The translations under genes and the position numbers were made by a program. A stretch of 64,000 nt of DNA from Longimicrobium sp. (GTDB lineage Bacteria; Gemmatimonadota; Gemmatimonadetes; Longimicrobiales; Longimicrobiaceae), in NCBI GenBank assembly GCA_036389795.1, contig DASVWD010000099.1, positions 51,619-115,618 of the forward strand. The letters are read 5' to 3'. This document shows positions 15,174 to 21,900 of this stretch, one piece after another (within the stretch, counting starts at the first letter, position 1; the number at the start of each line of letters is the position of its first letter). The notes below the pieces were generated by a model. That model ran no database searches. It was not told the origin of the DNA and saw only the letters and a program-made list of their open reading frames with translations.

Positions 15174-15908
15174 CTACTCCGCGGAAAGGTTGGGGGCGAG
15201 CGCCGACGCGGCCACCTCGGGCCGGAGGCCCGACGCAGACAGCATCGGCGCGAGCGCGGAGACCGTGAAGCTGACGCGGTAGCGGACCGCGACGACGAGA
15301 GCGCCCGCCGCAACCGTTCCGCCGATGCCCAGCGTGACGTACACGGTGCCGGCGCTCACCTTCCGCCCGGCGAAGGCCGTCGCCACCGCCAGCCCCAGCG
15401 CCGCCGGGCCGGCCGACTGCTTGCCGACGCCAGCCGCGGCGCTCACCGCCAGCTCTGCCCGCGCCTGTGCGGACGATCCCTTCAACGTCGCCGCGGCGCA
15501 CGTGACTCCCGCGCCGCCCACGGCGGCCGAGGCGGCGCCCTTAGCCGCCCAGCAGGCGCCGCCCAGCGCGAGCCCCGCCCCCGCCGCCGGCGCCGTGCAG
15601 TGACGCGTTCCGGAAGCCAGCCCCGCCGCGGCCACGCCGCCGGCGGCGGTAGCCGTGTGCTGGACCACCGCCTCGACCGCCCCTCCCGCGCCGACGCCGG
15701 CGCAGCCGGACGCCTCACCCCGCTTCTGGGCGGCCACCGCGAAGCTGAAGGCGAGGGACGCGCCCGCGACGCCGCCCCCCTTTTTCGCTCCGGAGACCAC
15801 GCCGGCCGCCGCCACCGAGCCCGCCGCGACGCCGTTCGTCGCGAGCGCCGCGGCGCCGGCGGCCCCGTTCAGGGGAGCGACGCCCAGCGGGTGGCGGTTC
15901 AGCTGCAC
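15174..15908 (-). CDS. Ala/Gly-rich low-complexity protein in the fibre region
   Basis: 244 residues with a GTG start. Residues 1-170 are Ala/Gly/Val-rich with recurring short units (AAAGVVSGAKKGGGVAGASL, AAGGVAAAGLASGTRH) and regularly spaced Cys. The end (GTVYVTLGIGGTVAAGALVV, then RYRVSFTVSALAPM) is more ordinary. Such repetitive sequence is typical of phage fibres and appendages, but no fibre family can be named. It follows directly on a fibre-like gene and its reading frame is free of stops in very GC-rich sequence, so I cannot exclude a partly spurious frame. Confidence 0.5.
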   Translation of the reverse strand: MQLNRHPLGVAPLNGAAGAAALATNGVAAGSVAAAGVVSGAKKGGGVAGASLAFSFAVAAQKRGEASGCAGVGAGGAVEAVVQHTATAAGGVAAAGLASGTRHCTAPAAGAGLALGGACWAAKGAASAAVGGAGVTCAAATLKGSSAQARAELAVSAAAGVGKQSAGPAALGLAVATAFAGRKVSAGTVYVTLGIGGTVAAGALVVAVRYRVSFTVSALAPMLSASGLRPEVAASALAPNLSAE

Positions 15909-15909
15909 G

Positions 15910-16170
15910 TCAGTCCGTCCCGCTCAGCTCGGCCAGCTGGAGACGCAGCAGCCGCAGAACGACCGCGGACAGGTCCCGGATCGCCTGATCCCGCTGGACG
16001 TTGGTGAACCCGCCGGTGTTGTTCCTGTAGCCGCGCAGGGTGATGGCCATGGCCCGGAGACCCGCCTCGATCGCGTCGCGGTTGACCTCCTCGTCAGGGA
16101 CGGAGAGGGTGCCGGACTCGACCAGCTGCCCCTGCTGGTTGTACGTGTGGAGCGGTTTCGATCCTGGCAT
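15910..16170 (-). CDS. Small helical protein (86 aa)
   Basis: MPGSKPLHTYNQQGQLVESG followed by helices (VNRDAIEAGLRAMAITLRGY, IRDLSAVVLRLLRLQLAELS). Sits between two fibre-like genes with minimal spacing. Possibly a fibre chaperone or connector; no homology recognised. Confidence 0.6.
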   Translation of the reverse strand: MPGSKPLHTYNQQGQLVESGTLSVPDEEVNRDAIEAGLRAMAITLRGYRNNTGGFTNVQRDQAIRDLSAVVLRLLRLQLAELSGTD

Positions 16171-16171
16171 C

Positions 16172-16984
16172 TCACGCGGCCCGGAGGGCCACCACGGGGG
16201 TGGCGTTGGTAAGCGAGCCCGCGCCGAACGAGGACGGCAGGGATCCGGCCGCGCTCGCGACGCTGTACCCGTTGTGCGTCGTGGTCCCGAAGGTGGCGTT
16301 CCGGGCCAGGAAGGCGCCGAGGGCGGTGAAGTTCCTGAGACCCACCGTCGCGCCCTCCGGCTGCGCGGCCAGCCAGTAGACGCCGGGGTCCAGCGTCTGG
16401 CTAATGGTGATCGCCTTGACACCGTTGCTGGTGCTGTCCACCGTGCCGGCCTCGAAGAGGAGGGCGCCGGGCTTGCCGTCGCCCCCGTCCGCGTACACGC
16501 CCAGGCGCACCACCGAGCTCGCGGCGAAGGTCGCAACCTCGCAGGCGATCCGGTCGAACGCCGTGCGGACCGGGACGTAGAACGGCGCCGCCCGCAGCGT
16601 GTTCGCCGACACGTTCGCGCTGCTGAGTCCCGGCGAGTAGGAGTGGTAGTACTCACCGCTCGCGAAGCGCTGGTGGAGCGCTCCGTAGATCGCCCCCTCC
16701 ACGGAGCTGCGGGTGAGGCGCTGTTCGAACTTCGCCCCGCTCCCGAACGCGCTTCCGCTCGATCCCTGTTGGGCACGTGTGACGGTGAAGGTGTCGGAGG
16801 AGCGCGCGGTCACCTTGACCACCTCCACGGTCGAGCCCTCCTCCAGGGTCGCGAAGAAGAACTCGCTGGCGCCAGGGCTTGGGAACTTCGCGCCGTTCCC
16901 GGCCTGCAGCGTGAGCGACGTCGCCCCGGAGGTGATCCCCGACGCCAGGGTGCCGGCGGCGTTGTTGCGGAAGACCTCGATCAT
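16172..16984 (-). CDS. Tail fibre-like / receptor-binding candidate (270 aa)
   Basis: ATGA overlap with the upstream gene. The N-terminus (MIEVFRNNAAGTLASGITSG, then GATSLTLQAGNGAKFPSPG) resembles the short beta N-terminal domain common in phage tail appendage proteins, with VTRAQQGSSGSAFGSGA matching the typical 'TRGQEGT-A-W--G' edge. The C-terminal part (RIACEVATFAASSVVRLGVY, TISQTLDPGVYWLAAQPEGA, FLARNATFGTT) is a beta-sandwich type often found in fibre tips. Probable adhesion protein. Confidence 0.65.
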   Translation of the reverse strand: MIEVFRNNAAGTLASGITSGATSLTLQAGNGAKFPSPGASEFFFATLEEGSTVEVVKVTARSSDTFTVTRAQQGSSGSAFGSGAKFEQRLTRSSVEGAIYGALHQRFASGEYYHSYSPGLSSANVSANTLRAAPFYVPVRTAFDRIACEVATFAASSVVRLGVYADGGDGKPGALLFEAGTVDSTSNGVKAITISQTLDPGVYWLAAQPEGATVGLRNFTALGAFLARNATFGTTTHNGYSVASAAGSLPSSFGAGSLTNATPVVALRAA

Positions 16985-17583
16985 CCGAACACCCGGGCGA
17001 TGTCGGTGTCGGTGACCTGGTGCGTGCCCTGGCCGTTGAAGGTCTCGGGTACGATCCGGGTCACCGCCATGCCGGCCGACGCCTGGCCGGTGAGGTCGAT
17101 CGCGACGCCTCCCGACGTGGCGGCCACCTTGAAGGAGTCCGTGGCGGAGTCGCGGACGAAGTAGATGACGCCTTCGCTGAGACCGGCCGGCGCCCCGCCC
17201 AGGAACACGACCCGCTCCCCGTCCGAGAATCCGTGGGACGGGCAGTTGACCGTGTCGCTCGCCGTCGTGACGGTAAACGGCTTGTAGCCGCCGGTGCTGC
17301 CGAGCGGGATCATCCCGTAGAAGGTGCCGGCGCTCGCGGCGCTCCAGAGGCCCAGGAAGGCGACCTGCGTCCCGCCGCCCGGCACGTCGAAGGTGGCCGT
17401 GTTGCTGTCGTCCAAGGCGGACTCGGAAGCCGCGTTCCACGTCTTCGCCTTGCGAGCGTACGCGGGCGAGCCTCCGGAGATCTCGTTGGCGCCGGTGGCG
17501 CTGTAGGCGCTGTGGAGGGAGACGTACTGCGCGACGGCGGCCAGCGCGTCCAGCATCAGGTTCCAGGCAGCGGGGGCGAGCAT
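16981..17583 (-). CDS. Tail appendage protein with shared HGF-type beta domain
   Basis: 200 residues. The N-terminal part (VSLHSAYSATGANEISGGSP, AYARKAKTWNAASESALDDS, then QVAFLGLWSAASAGTFYGMI) matches a common phage structural family that begins 'GLHTADPG-TGANEVTGGSYAR'. Residues about 112-165 (VNCPSHGFSDGERVVFLGGA, LSEGVIYFVRDSATDSFKVA) are a second domain that recurs in the head-tail gene at 32583-33110. Structural role in the tail or fibre is likely. Confidence 0.7.
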   Translation of the reverse strand: MLAPAAWNLMLDALAAVAQYVSLHSAYSATGANEISGGSPAYARKAKTWNAASESALDDSNTATFDVPGGGTQVAFLGLWSAASAGTFYGMIPLGSTGGYKPFTVTTASDTVNCPSHGFSDGERVVFLGGAPAGLSEGVIYFVRDSATDSFKVAATSGGVAIDLTGQASAGMAVTRIVPETFNGQGTHQVTDTDIARVFG

Positions 17584-17629
17584 CAGAGGGCCGTGTTCCT
17601 TGTGATCGGAAGCGGGTTGGGAGAACTGG

Positions 17630-17938
17630 TCAGTCCGCGCTGCGGTACCCGCAGAGGTAGGGGCGGAAGCGCCGCCCGCCGTTGCAGCGCGGCAGCGACG
17701 CGGTGTCGGGAGCCGGCCGCGGCGCCACCCAGGCCGCCGGGACGCTCCGGGCGGGCAGCGGTTCGAGCCGCTCCGGCGCAGCCGTGCAGCTGAGCGCCGC
17801 CCCGGCCAGCAGCACGCGCACGCGCCGCCACGCACGGCGTGCGGCGCGCTCGCACACCGGGCTGTGGTCCACGTAGAGGCGGACCCCGCCCGCGAGCGCG
17901 AGCGCGCCCACCAGCAGCCCGGCGAGGAAGCGGCGCAC
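17630..17938 (-). CDS. Small exported or membrane-anchored protein (102 aa)
   Basis: GTG start. MRRFLAGLLVGALALAGGVR forms one N-terminal membrane segment; the rest is basic and Pro-rich with four Cys, ending GGRRFRPYLCGYRSAD. One base after the stop of the phosphatase-like gene. Size and topology are compatible with a spanin-like lysis accessory protein, but nothing specific supports it. Confidence 0.5.
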   Translation of the reverse strand: MRRFLAGLLVGALALAGGVRLYVDHSPVCERAARRAWRRVRVLLAGAALSCTAAPERLEPLPARSVPAAWVAPRPAPDTASLPRCNGGRRFRPYLCGYRSAD

Positions 17939-17939
17939 G

Positions 17940-18596
17940 TCAGCCGGCGAGCATCCGCCGCCGCGCCGTCGTGGCGAGGGTCTCGCGTACGTGTCGGTTG
18001 TAGCCGGGCCATCGGTCCGCCGATGCGTCGCGCACGAGCGCCGCGTCTGCCAGACCGAGCGCGACGCCCGGTGACCGCGACCCGCCCATCTCGCAGTGGA
18101 CCACCACGCGCGCCGCCCCCGGGTGGCGCGCCATGAAGTCGACGACCAGGGCGGCGTGGTTTTCGTCGAAGGCGATCAGCCCGCTCTCGCGCGCCATCTC
18201 GGGAGTGAGCCACCCGTGCGGCCAGTTCTCGTCCACGTGGCGCAGGTCGGCGTCCACGAACCAGAGGCGCAGCACTGCGGCGAATTCGGGCGAGAGCGTT
18301 GCCATCTGCGGCTCTTCCCCTGCGACCATCGGGGGCGACAGGATGGAGATGCAGGTCTCGTTGCAGTCCCGCGGCCGGTAACGTTCGACCTCGCGGCGCG
18401 AGAGGACCAGCACGGTGGGCGCGGGCACCATCATCACGGCGCTCTCGGCGGCGCCGGGCGGCACGGTCTCGTTCATGATCGACACGGCGTTGAGGATCTC
18501 CCCCACCGGGTCGTGCGCCCTGGCGTGGAGGGTGGCCGGCAGCAGCGCGAGGGCGCAGGCCAGCACGGCGGTGCGGCGGGTGAAGACGGATCGCAT
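17940..18596 (-). CDS. CX5R dual-specificity phosphatase-like protein with signal peptide
   Basis: 218 residues. MRSVFTRRTAVLACALALLP is a signal peptide ending near LHARAHD. From about residue 60 the protein follows a phage-borne phosphatase-like family: VLVLSRREVERYRP, CISILSPP, LRLWFVDADLRH, then AARVVVHCEMGGSRSPGVAL, which holds the complete HCX5R P-loop (Cys-Glu-Met-Gly-Gly-Ser-Arg). An acidic residue upstream that could act as general acid is present in several places. Phage relatives are normally cytoplasmic. An alternative start at MMVPAPTVLVLSRR would give a cytoplasmic form. Located in the segment where lysis genes are expected. Confidence 0.7.
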   Translation of the reverse strand: MRSVFTRRTAVLACALALLPATLHARAHDPVGEILNAVSIMNETVPPGAAESAVMMVPAPTVLVLSRREVERYRPRDCNETCISILSPPMVAGEEPQMATLSPEFAAVLRLWFVDADLRHVDENWPHGWLTPEMARESGLIAFDENHAALVVDFMARHPGAARVVVHCEMGGSRSPGVALGLADAALVRDASADRWPGYNRHVRETLATTARRRMLAG

Positions 18597-18663
18597 CTGC
18601 GGAGGCCTCCTTCCTGTTCGGTTACGCGGCAGTCTCCCGCGGCCGCGCAGCGCGGTGCGCCTC

Positions 18664-18768
18664 TCAGCGCAGAATCGGGATCAGCCGGTGACACTCCGGG
18701 CAGCGCCACGTGCTGCCCTCGTGCGGACCGGCCCCGTTTCTCGGGTGACAGCACCAGCCGTCGCTCAC
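18664..18768 (-). CDS. 34-aa zinc-ribbon miniprotein
   Basis: GTG start overlapping the previous stop (GTGA). VSDGWCCHPRNGAGPHEGST then WRCPECHRLIPILR: two Cys/His knuckles (CCH and CPECH) suited to one zinc. Too short for standard gene finders, but overlap, start context and motif support it. Confidence 0.5.
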   Translation of the reverse strand: MSDGWCCHPRNGAGPHEGSTWRCPECHRLIPILR

Positions 18769-19490
18769 TGCGGCTCCTCGATACCTGCCAGCGCGAAAAT
18801 GCTCTCCGCGGGGCGGAACACGCCGCCACACCGGGTGCAGTACCGGACGTCGTCGCGGACCCTCGTGAGCAGGGTACCACCGCAGTTGACCCGCGGGCAG
18901 CCGGGCAGCGGCGCGGGGCTCGCCGGGTACAGGTGGCCACCTGCGGGGCCCATGGCCTTGACCGCTTCCGGTGCCCCGATCCACGGCAGGTCACTGCCGC
19001 TCCCCTGCTGCCTCGCGTCGGGGAGGCCTCCCAGGATCTCGCGCGACCGGCGGAGCGCCTGCTGGTCCTGCCCGTCCTCGCTCGCCAGCAGCCAGAGCAT
19101 GGCGCCCGCGATCAGGAGCCCCAGCGCCCCGCACGCCAGCGCGGCCGTCACGGCGAGTCCTCCATCCGTCTGCGGCGCGGCCATACGCCGCGGACGCCGC
19201 CTTGCATCGCCCGTCAACTCCCGCCTCAGCGCGTCCGCGGCCGCGCGGAACCTCGCCTGGTCCTCCGGCGGCCAACGCTGGTCGCTCGCCAGGTTGTCCA
19301 GCCGGCGCACCTTCTCCTCCGGCGTCAGGTCGCTCTTCCCCGTGCAGCAGGTCGGGCAGCGACATTCGCCGCAGAGCTCGTCACGGAACGGGCAGAGGCT
19401 CCGCGGAACGACGCTGCGTGCGGCGCCCGGGAGCGGCAGCGTCGCGCGCATAGCGACGGGGTTCCCTGAGGAACGGCGAGACAGGCTCAT
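18765..19490 (-). CDS. Membrane protein with Cys-rich motifs (241 aa)
   Basis: ATGA overlap with the upstream zinc-knuckle gene. Near the N-terminus CPFRDELCGECRCPTCCTGK offers many Cys ligands. LTPEEKVRRLDNLASDQRW is a helical linker, GLAVTAALACGALGLLIAGA is one transmembrane segment, and the C-terminus has a treble-clef-like pair CPRVNCGGTLL and YCTRCGGVFRP. The layout (metal site, helix, membrane, metal site) is unusual; function unknown. It could belong to the lysis region. Confidence 0.6.
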   Translation of the reverse strand: MSLSRRSSGNPVAMRATLPLPGAARSVVPRSLCPFRDELCGECRCPTCCTGKSDLTPEEKVRRLDNLASDQRWPPEDQARFRAAADALRRELTGDARRRPRRMAAPQTDGGLAVTAALACGALGLLIAGAMLWLLASEDGQDQQALRRSREILGGLPDARQQGSGSDLPWIGAPEAVKAMGPAGGHLYPASPAPLPGCPRVNCGGTLLTRVRDDVRYCTRCGGVFRPAESIFALAGIEEPQ

Positions 19491-19648
19491 GCGCGGTTGT
19501 TCCTCCCGACGTGGTAGGCCCGGCAGTGCTTGCAGCGGTAGACGTCCAGCGGAGCGCGGCGCCTCCCCCGCCGCCGCATGGCGCCGCGGTGCCGGTTGGC
19601 CCCGGCCCTGTCGTGGCACTGCTTCCCCGTCTTCTCGCACCACTGCAT
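19487..19648 (-). CDS. Small zinc-finger-like protein (53 aa)
   Basis: MQWCEKTGKQCHDRAGANRH, basic linker, then PLDVYRCKHCRAYHVGRNNR. The CxxxxxxC...CxxCxxxH pattern is that of a small family common in phages and mobile elements (K-x-C----A-----R------YRC--C--WH). Shorter than 60 codons and overlapped by its neighbour. Probably nucleic-acid-associated. Confidence 0.65.
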   Translation of the reverse strand: MQWCEKTGKQCHDRAGANRHRGAMRRRGRRRAPLDVYRCKHCRAYHVGRNNRA

Positions 19649-19661
19649 GGCGCGTCTGCCG

Positions 19662-20027
19662 TTAGCGGGTGAGGTCCGGCGCCAGGTGACGCCGGGCGCA
19701 GATATCGGGCAGGGTGTCGCCGCCGGCCTTGCAGTCGCCGTAGAGCTGCTGGCGGTGGATCGCGTCCAGGCGCGTGAGGATCTTCCTCTGCCCCTCCTCC
19801 AGCCCCCCCACGCGAGCGGCCAGGGAGTCGTACGCCTGCCTGTTGACGTAGCTCAGGCTGATCGAGTCCACCCGCGCCGGCAGCGCGCCCACCGCCTTCA
19901 CGCGCACGGCGCTGTTAAGACCCATGGTGAGTAGCGCGGAGGCGGCGCCCACCACCGCGGCCATGGTGAGCGTGCTTTCGCGCAGTCGGCTGAACCATGT
20001 CGAAGCGGTCCGGCGGGCAGGCGTCAT
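19662..20027 (-). CDS. Single-pass membrane protein with coiled coil, holin/spanin candidate
   Basis: 121 residues. MTPARRTASTWFSRLRESTL is a basic cytoplasmic end, followed by the membrane segment MAAVVGAASALLTMGL and an extracytoplasmic helical part (YDSLAARVGGLEEGQRKILT) ending with two Cys. This N-in, long periplasmic coil layout is that of i-spanins such as Rz as well as of some holin-like proteins. It is the first gene after the 72-bp terminator element, so it may head a separate transcription unit. Confidence 0.5.
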   Translation of the reverse strand: MTPARRTASTWFSRLRESTLTMAAVVGAASALLTMGLNSAVRVKAVGALPARVDSISLSYVNRQAYDSLAARVGGLEEGQRKILTRLDAIHRQQLYGDCKAGGDTLPDICARRHLAPDLTR

Positions 20028-20073
20028 CTTCGGCGCTTCCTGCGCGGGAGGTTTTGTGTGGTAAGGGGGCACT

Positions 20074-20145
20074 GGCAAAACGAAACAGGGGCCCAAGCCG
20101 AAACATCGGCTCGGACCCCCACCGGGTCGGGTGCGCTCTGGGCGC
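20074..20145 (-). terminator. 72-bp repeated terminator element, copy 2
   Basis: On the minus strand a conserved gcgcacccgacccggtg leads into a 14-bp hairpin (20088-20119, loop of four) followed by ctgtttcgttttgcc, a rho-independent-type tail. 69 of 72 bases match 38665-38736. It follows the tail-tip segment in transcription order and precedes the membrane-protein genes. Confidence 0.7.
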
Positions 20146-20281
20146 CCGTCTACACGAATGTGGTGGAAACTACACGTGTTCGTCGCGGCTGGCAAGAGAA
20201 ATCGTGGGGGCGGGCGCCAACCGCTTCCCGGGGCGGCGGCGTCCGGCGACCCGGTCAGCACAATCTCTCTCTGCGCGCCCG

Positions 20282-20749
20282 TCACCCCCCCTTTTTTGCC
20301 GAGCCCCCCCTGGTGGCGCGTACGAACGGCGTCAGACCTATGCACTGCTTCTGGTGCCCGCCTAACGCGAACCAGGTCGCTGCGGCTTCGCAGATACGCG
20401 AGTCATCGGCGTCCAGAAGGCAGAGAGAGACCGCAGCCGGAACGCCGCCGGGGATCGGCAGGCGCATCGTCAGGTTCGACGCGCGCCGAACGAGCGCCTC
20501 ATCGTCGCGCGCCGCCTCAAGTCCGGCGTACACCTCTTCCGGACTCAGTGAGAGCGACCGTGCAATGCCTTCAGCCCGGTCCCAGCGTTTGTGTTGGCGT
20601 CGAAGGACGCCTTGGGCGACGCCATGCATCGCCTGGTGCGTCCGGCAGGCTTCGCGGAAGTCTTCGAGGGATCTCAGAAGGATTCGCATGTGGAAGCTTC
20701 TCCGCCGCGGCCCGACACACCCACGCCTCTTCGCCCGAAAGCTAACCAT
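20282..20749 (-). CDS. Hypothetical protein (155 aa)
   Basis: Start either at 20749 (MVSFRAKRRG) or at MRILLRSLEDFREACRTHQA (20689), which is the better-formed N-terminus. Helical middle (RAEGIARSLSLSPEEVYAGL), then PAAVSLCLLDADDSRICEAA. Last gene before the terminator element. No recognised family. Confidence 0.6.
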   Translation of the reverse strand: MVSFRAKRRGCVGPRRRSFHMRILLRSLEDFREACRTHQAMHGVAQGVLRRQHKRWDRAEGIARSLSLSPEEVYAGLEAARDDEALVRRASNLTMRLPIPGGVPAAVSLCLLDADDSRICEAAATWFALGGHQKQCIGLTPFVRATRGGSAKKGG

Positions 20750-20750
20750 C

Positions 20751-21464
20751 TCACCGCCTGGTCACAACCGCCTTCATCAGCTCTCGCTTCAGGTGCTCCG
20801 GAAACACCGTCTGCACGGTCTTCTCCGCGGTCGGGAAGAACTCCAGGCGGCCGTCGATCCGCGCGCGCGGCGCGAGTCCGTAGAGCACCTTCAGGCTCAC
20901 GTCCCTCACCTTGCGCGTGCGCAGGTCCGAAACCAGCACCCGCCTGCCCCGCCTGCCCTTCCGCCCCCGGCCGGTGCGCTGGAGGATGATCCCCTTGCCG
21001 CCCGCGGTCCGGATCATCACCGTGCGGTTCTTGCCGATCAGCACGTTGGGCGACTGCGCCTTGAAGTCCAGCGCCCGGGGCCGAAGCGAGGGCGCCACAA
21101 TGCCGGCCCTGGTCCTCCGGACCCCAGACTCCGGGATCGCCAGGCGAGTGCCCTGCGGCTTCTTGACGCCGCCGTGCTCGAACTTGGCGAAGATGTCCGC
21201 GCGCTGCGCGCCGCCCGGCGGCTCCAGCTTCACGTCGCGATGGAGCCGGGTCTTCGTGGCCGCGGGGCCGGGCTTGAACGCGCGGGACGCGAAGTCGCGC
21301 CGCCGCACGGTGAAGCTGCCCGCCAGCTGCCGGGTGGCGGCCTCGTCCACGTCGAACGCCGTCGCGTTGATCGCCCGGCTGGTGGCGAAGGGCATCTGAT
21401 CGCGGGCCAGGGAGCCGAACGCCCGCTCGACCTGGCGGGCGTCGGCTGTGACGTCGATCCTCAC
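20751..21464 (-). CDS. Tail completion / minor tail-like protein (237 aa)
   Basis: GTG start in a GTGA overlap. VRIDVTADARQVERAFGSLA followed by FATSRAINATAFDVDEAATR is the N-terminal layout of lambda gpZ/HK97 gp10-like tail proteins ('AL-AINRTA-DV'). Long basic stretches (GRGRKGRRGRRVLVSDLRTR) and a C-terminal helix (FPEHLKRELMKAVVTRR) complete it. Unusual position: such genes normally lie near the head-tail joint, not after the J-like gene. Confidence 0.6.
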   Translation of the reverse strand: MRIDVTADARQVERAFGSLARDQMPFATSRAINATAFDVDEAATRQLAGSFTVRRRDFASRAFKPGPAATKTRLHRDVKLEPPGGAQRADIFAKFEHGGVKKPQGTRLAIPESGVRRTRAGIVAPSLRPRALDFKAQSPNVLIGKNRTVMIRTAGGKGIILQRTGRGRKGRRGRRVLVSDLRTRKVRDVSLKVLYGLAPRARIDGRLEFFPTAEKTVQTVFPEHLKRELMKAVVTRR

Positions 21465-21880
21465 CGTGCCTCCTCCAGTCGGGGAAGACGCCACGACTGC
21501 GGAGATGGACGGACGACGGGCGCGGGCGCGGCCAGCCGGCGCATCTGGCGCGCCTGGCGCGCGGCCGGGAGGTAGCGCTCCATCCGCTCGGCCGCCGCCG
21601 CGGCCAGCCGCTCCTTCTCCTGGCTGAGACTCACCTGCCCGTGCGCGATCCGGTCCGGGTGGACCATTTCCACGGGCAACGTGTGCGTGTTGCCGGGGAG
21701 CTGCACCAGGCTCCCGTCCGACTCCGCCACCTCCGCCACCACGAGGATCGGCCACGCCGTGTCGGTGGGCTCGCCGGCGAGGAAGAGTTTCACGACGCAC
21801 TCTTCCCCGCTGCTCAGCCGGAAGCGGTGGTCGTCGGCGTGCTGTCCCTGCGCGCGCGGGAGCCGGGTGGGTGCGGGCAT
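21461..21880 (-). CDS. Hypothetical tail-associated protein (139 aa)
   Basis: MPAPTRLPRAQGQHADDHRF, a beta-rich N-terminal half (SGEECVVKLFLAGEP, WPILVVAEVAESDGSLVQLP) and a long basic helix (LAAAAAERMERYLPAARQAR). Lies directly after the J-like gene. No family recognised. Confidence 0.55.
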   Translation of the reverse strand: MPAPTRLPRAQGQHADDHRFRLSSGEECVVKLFLAGEPTDTAWPILVVAEVAESDGSLVQLPGNTHTLPVEMVHPDRIAHGQVSLSQEKERLAAAAAERMERYLPAARQARQMRRLAAPAPVVRPSPQSWRLPRLEEAR

Positions 21881-21900
21881 CGGTGGATGAGGTAGAAGGG

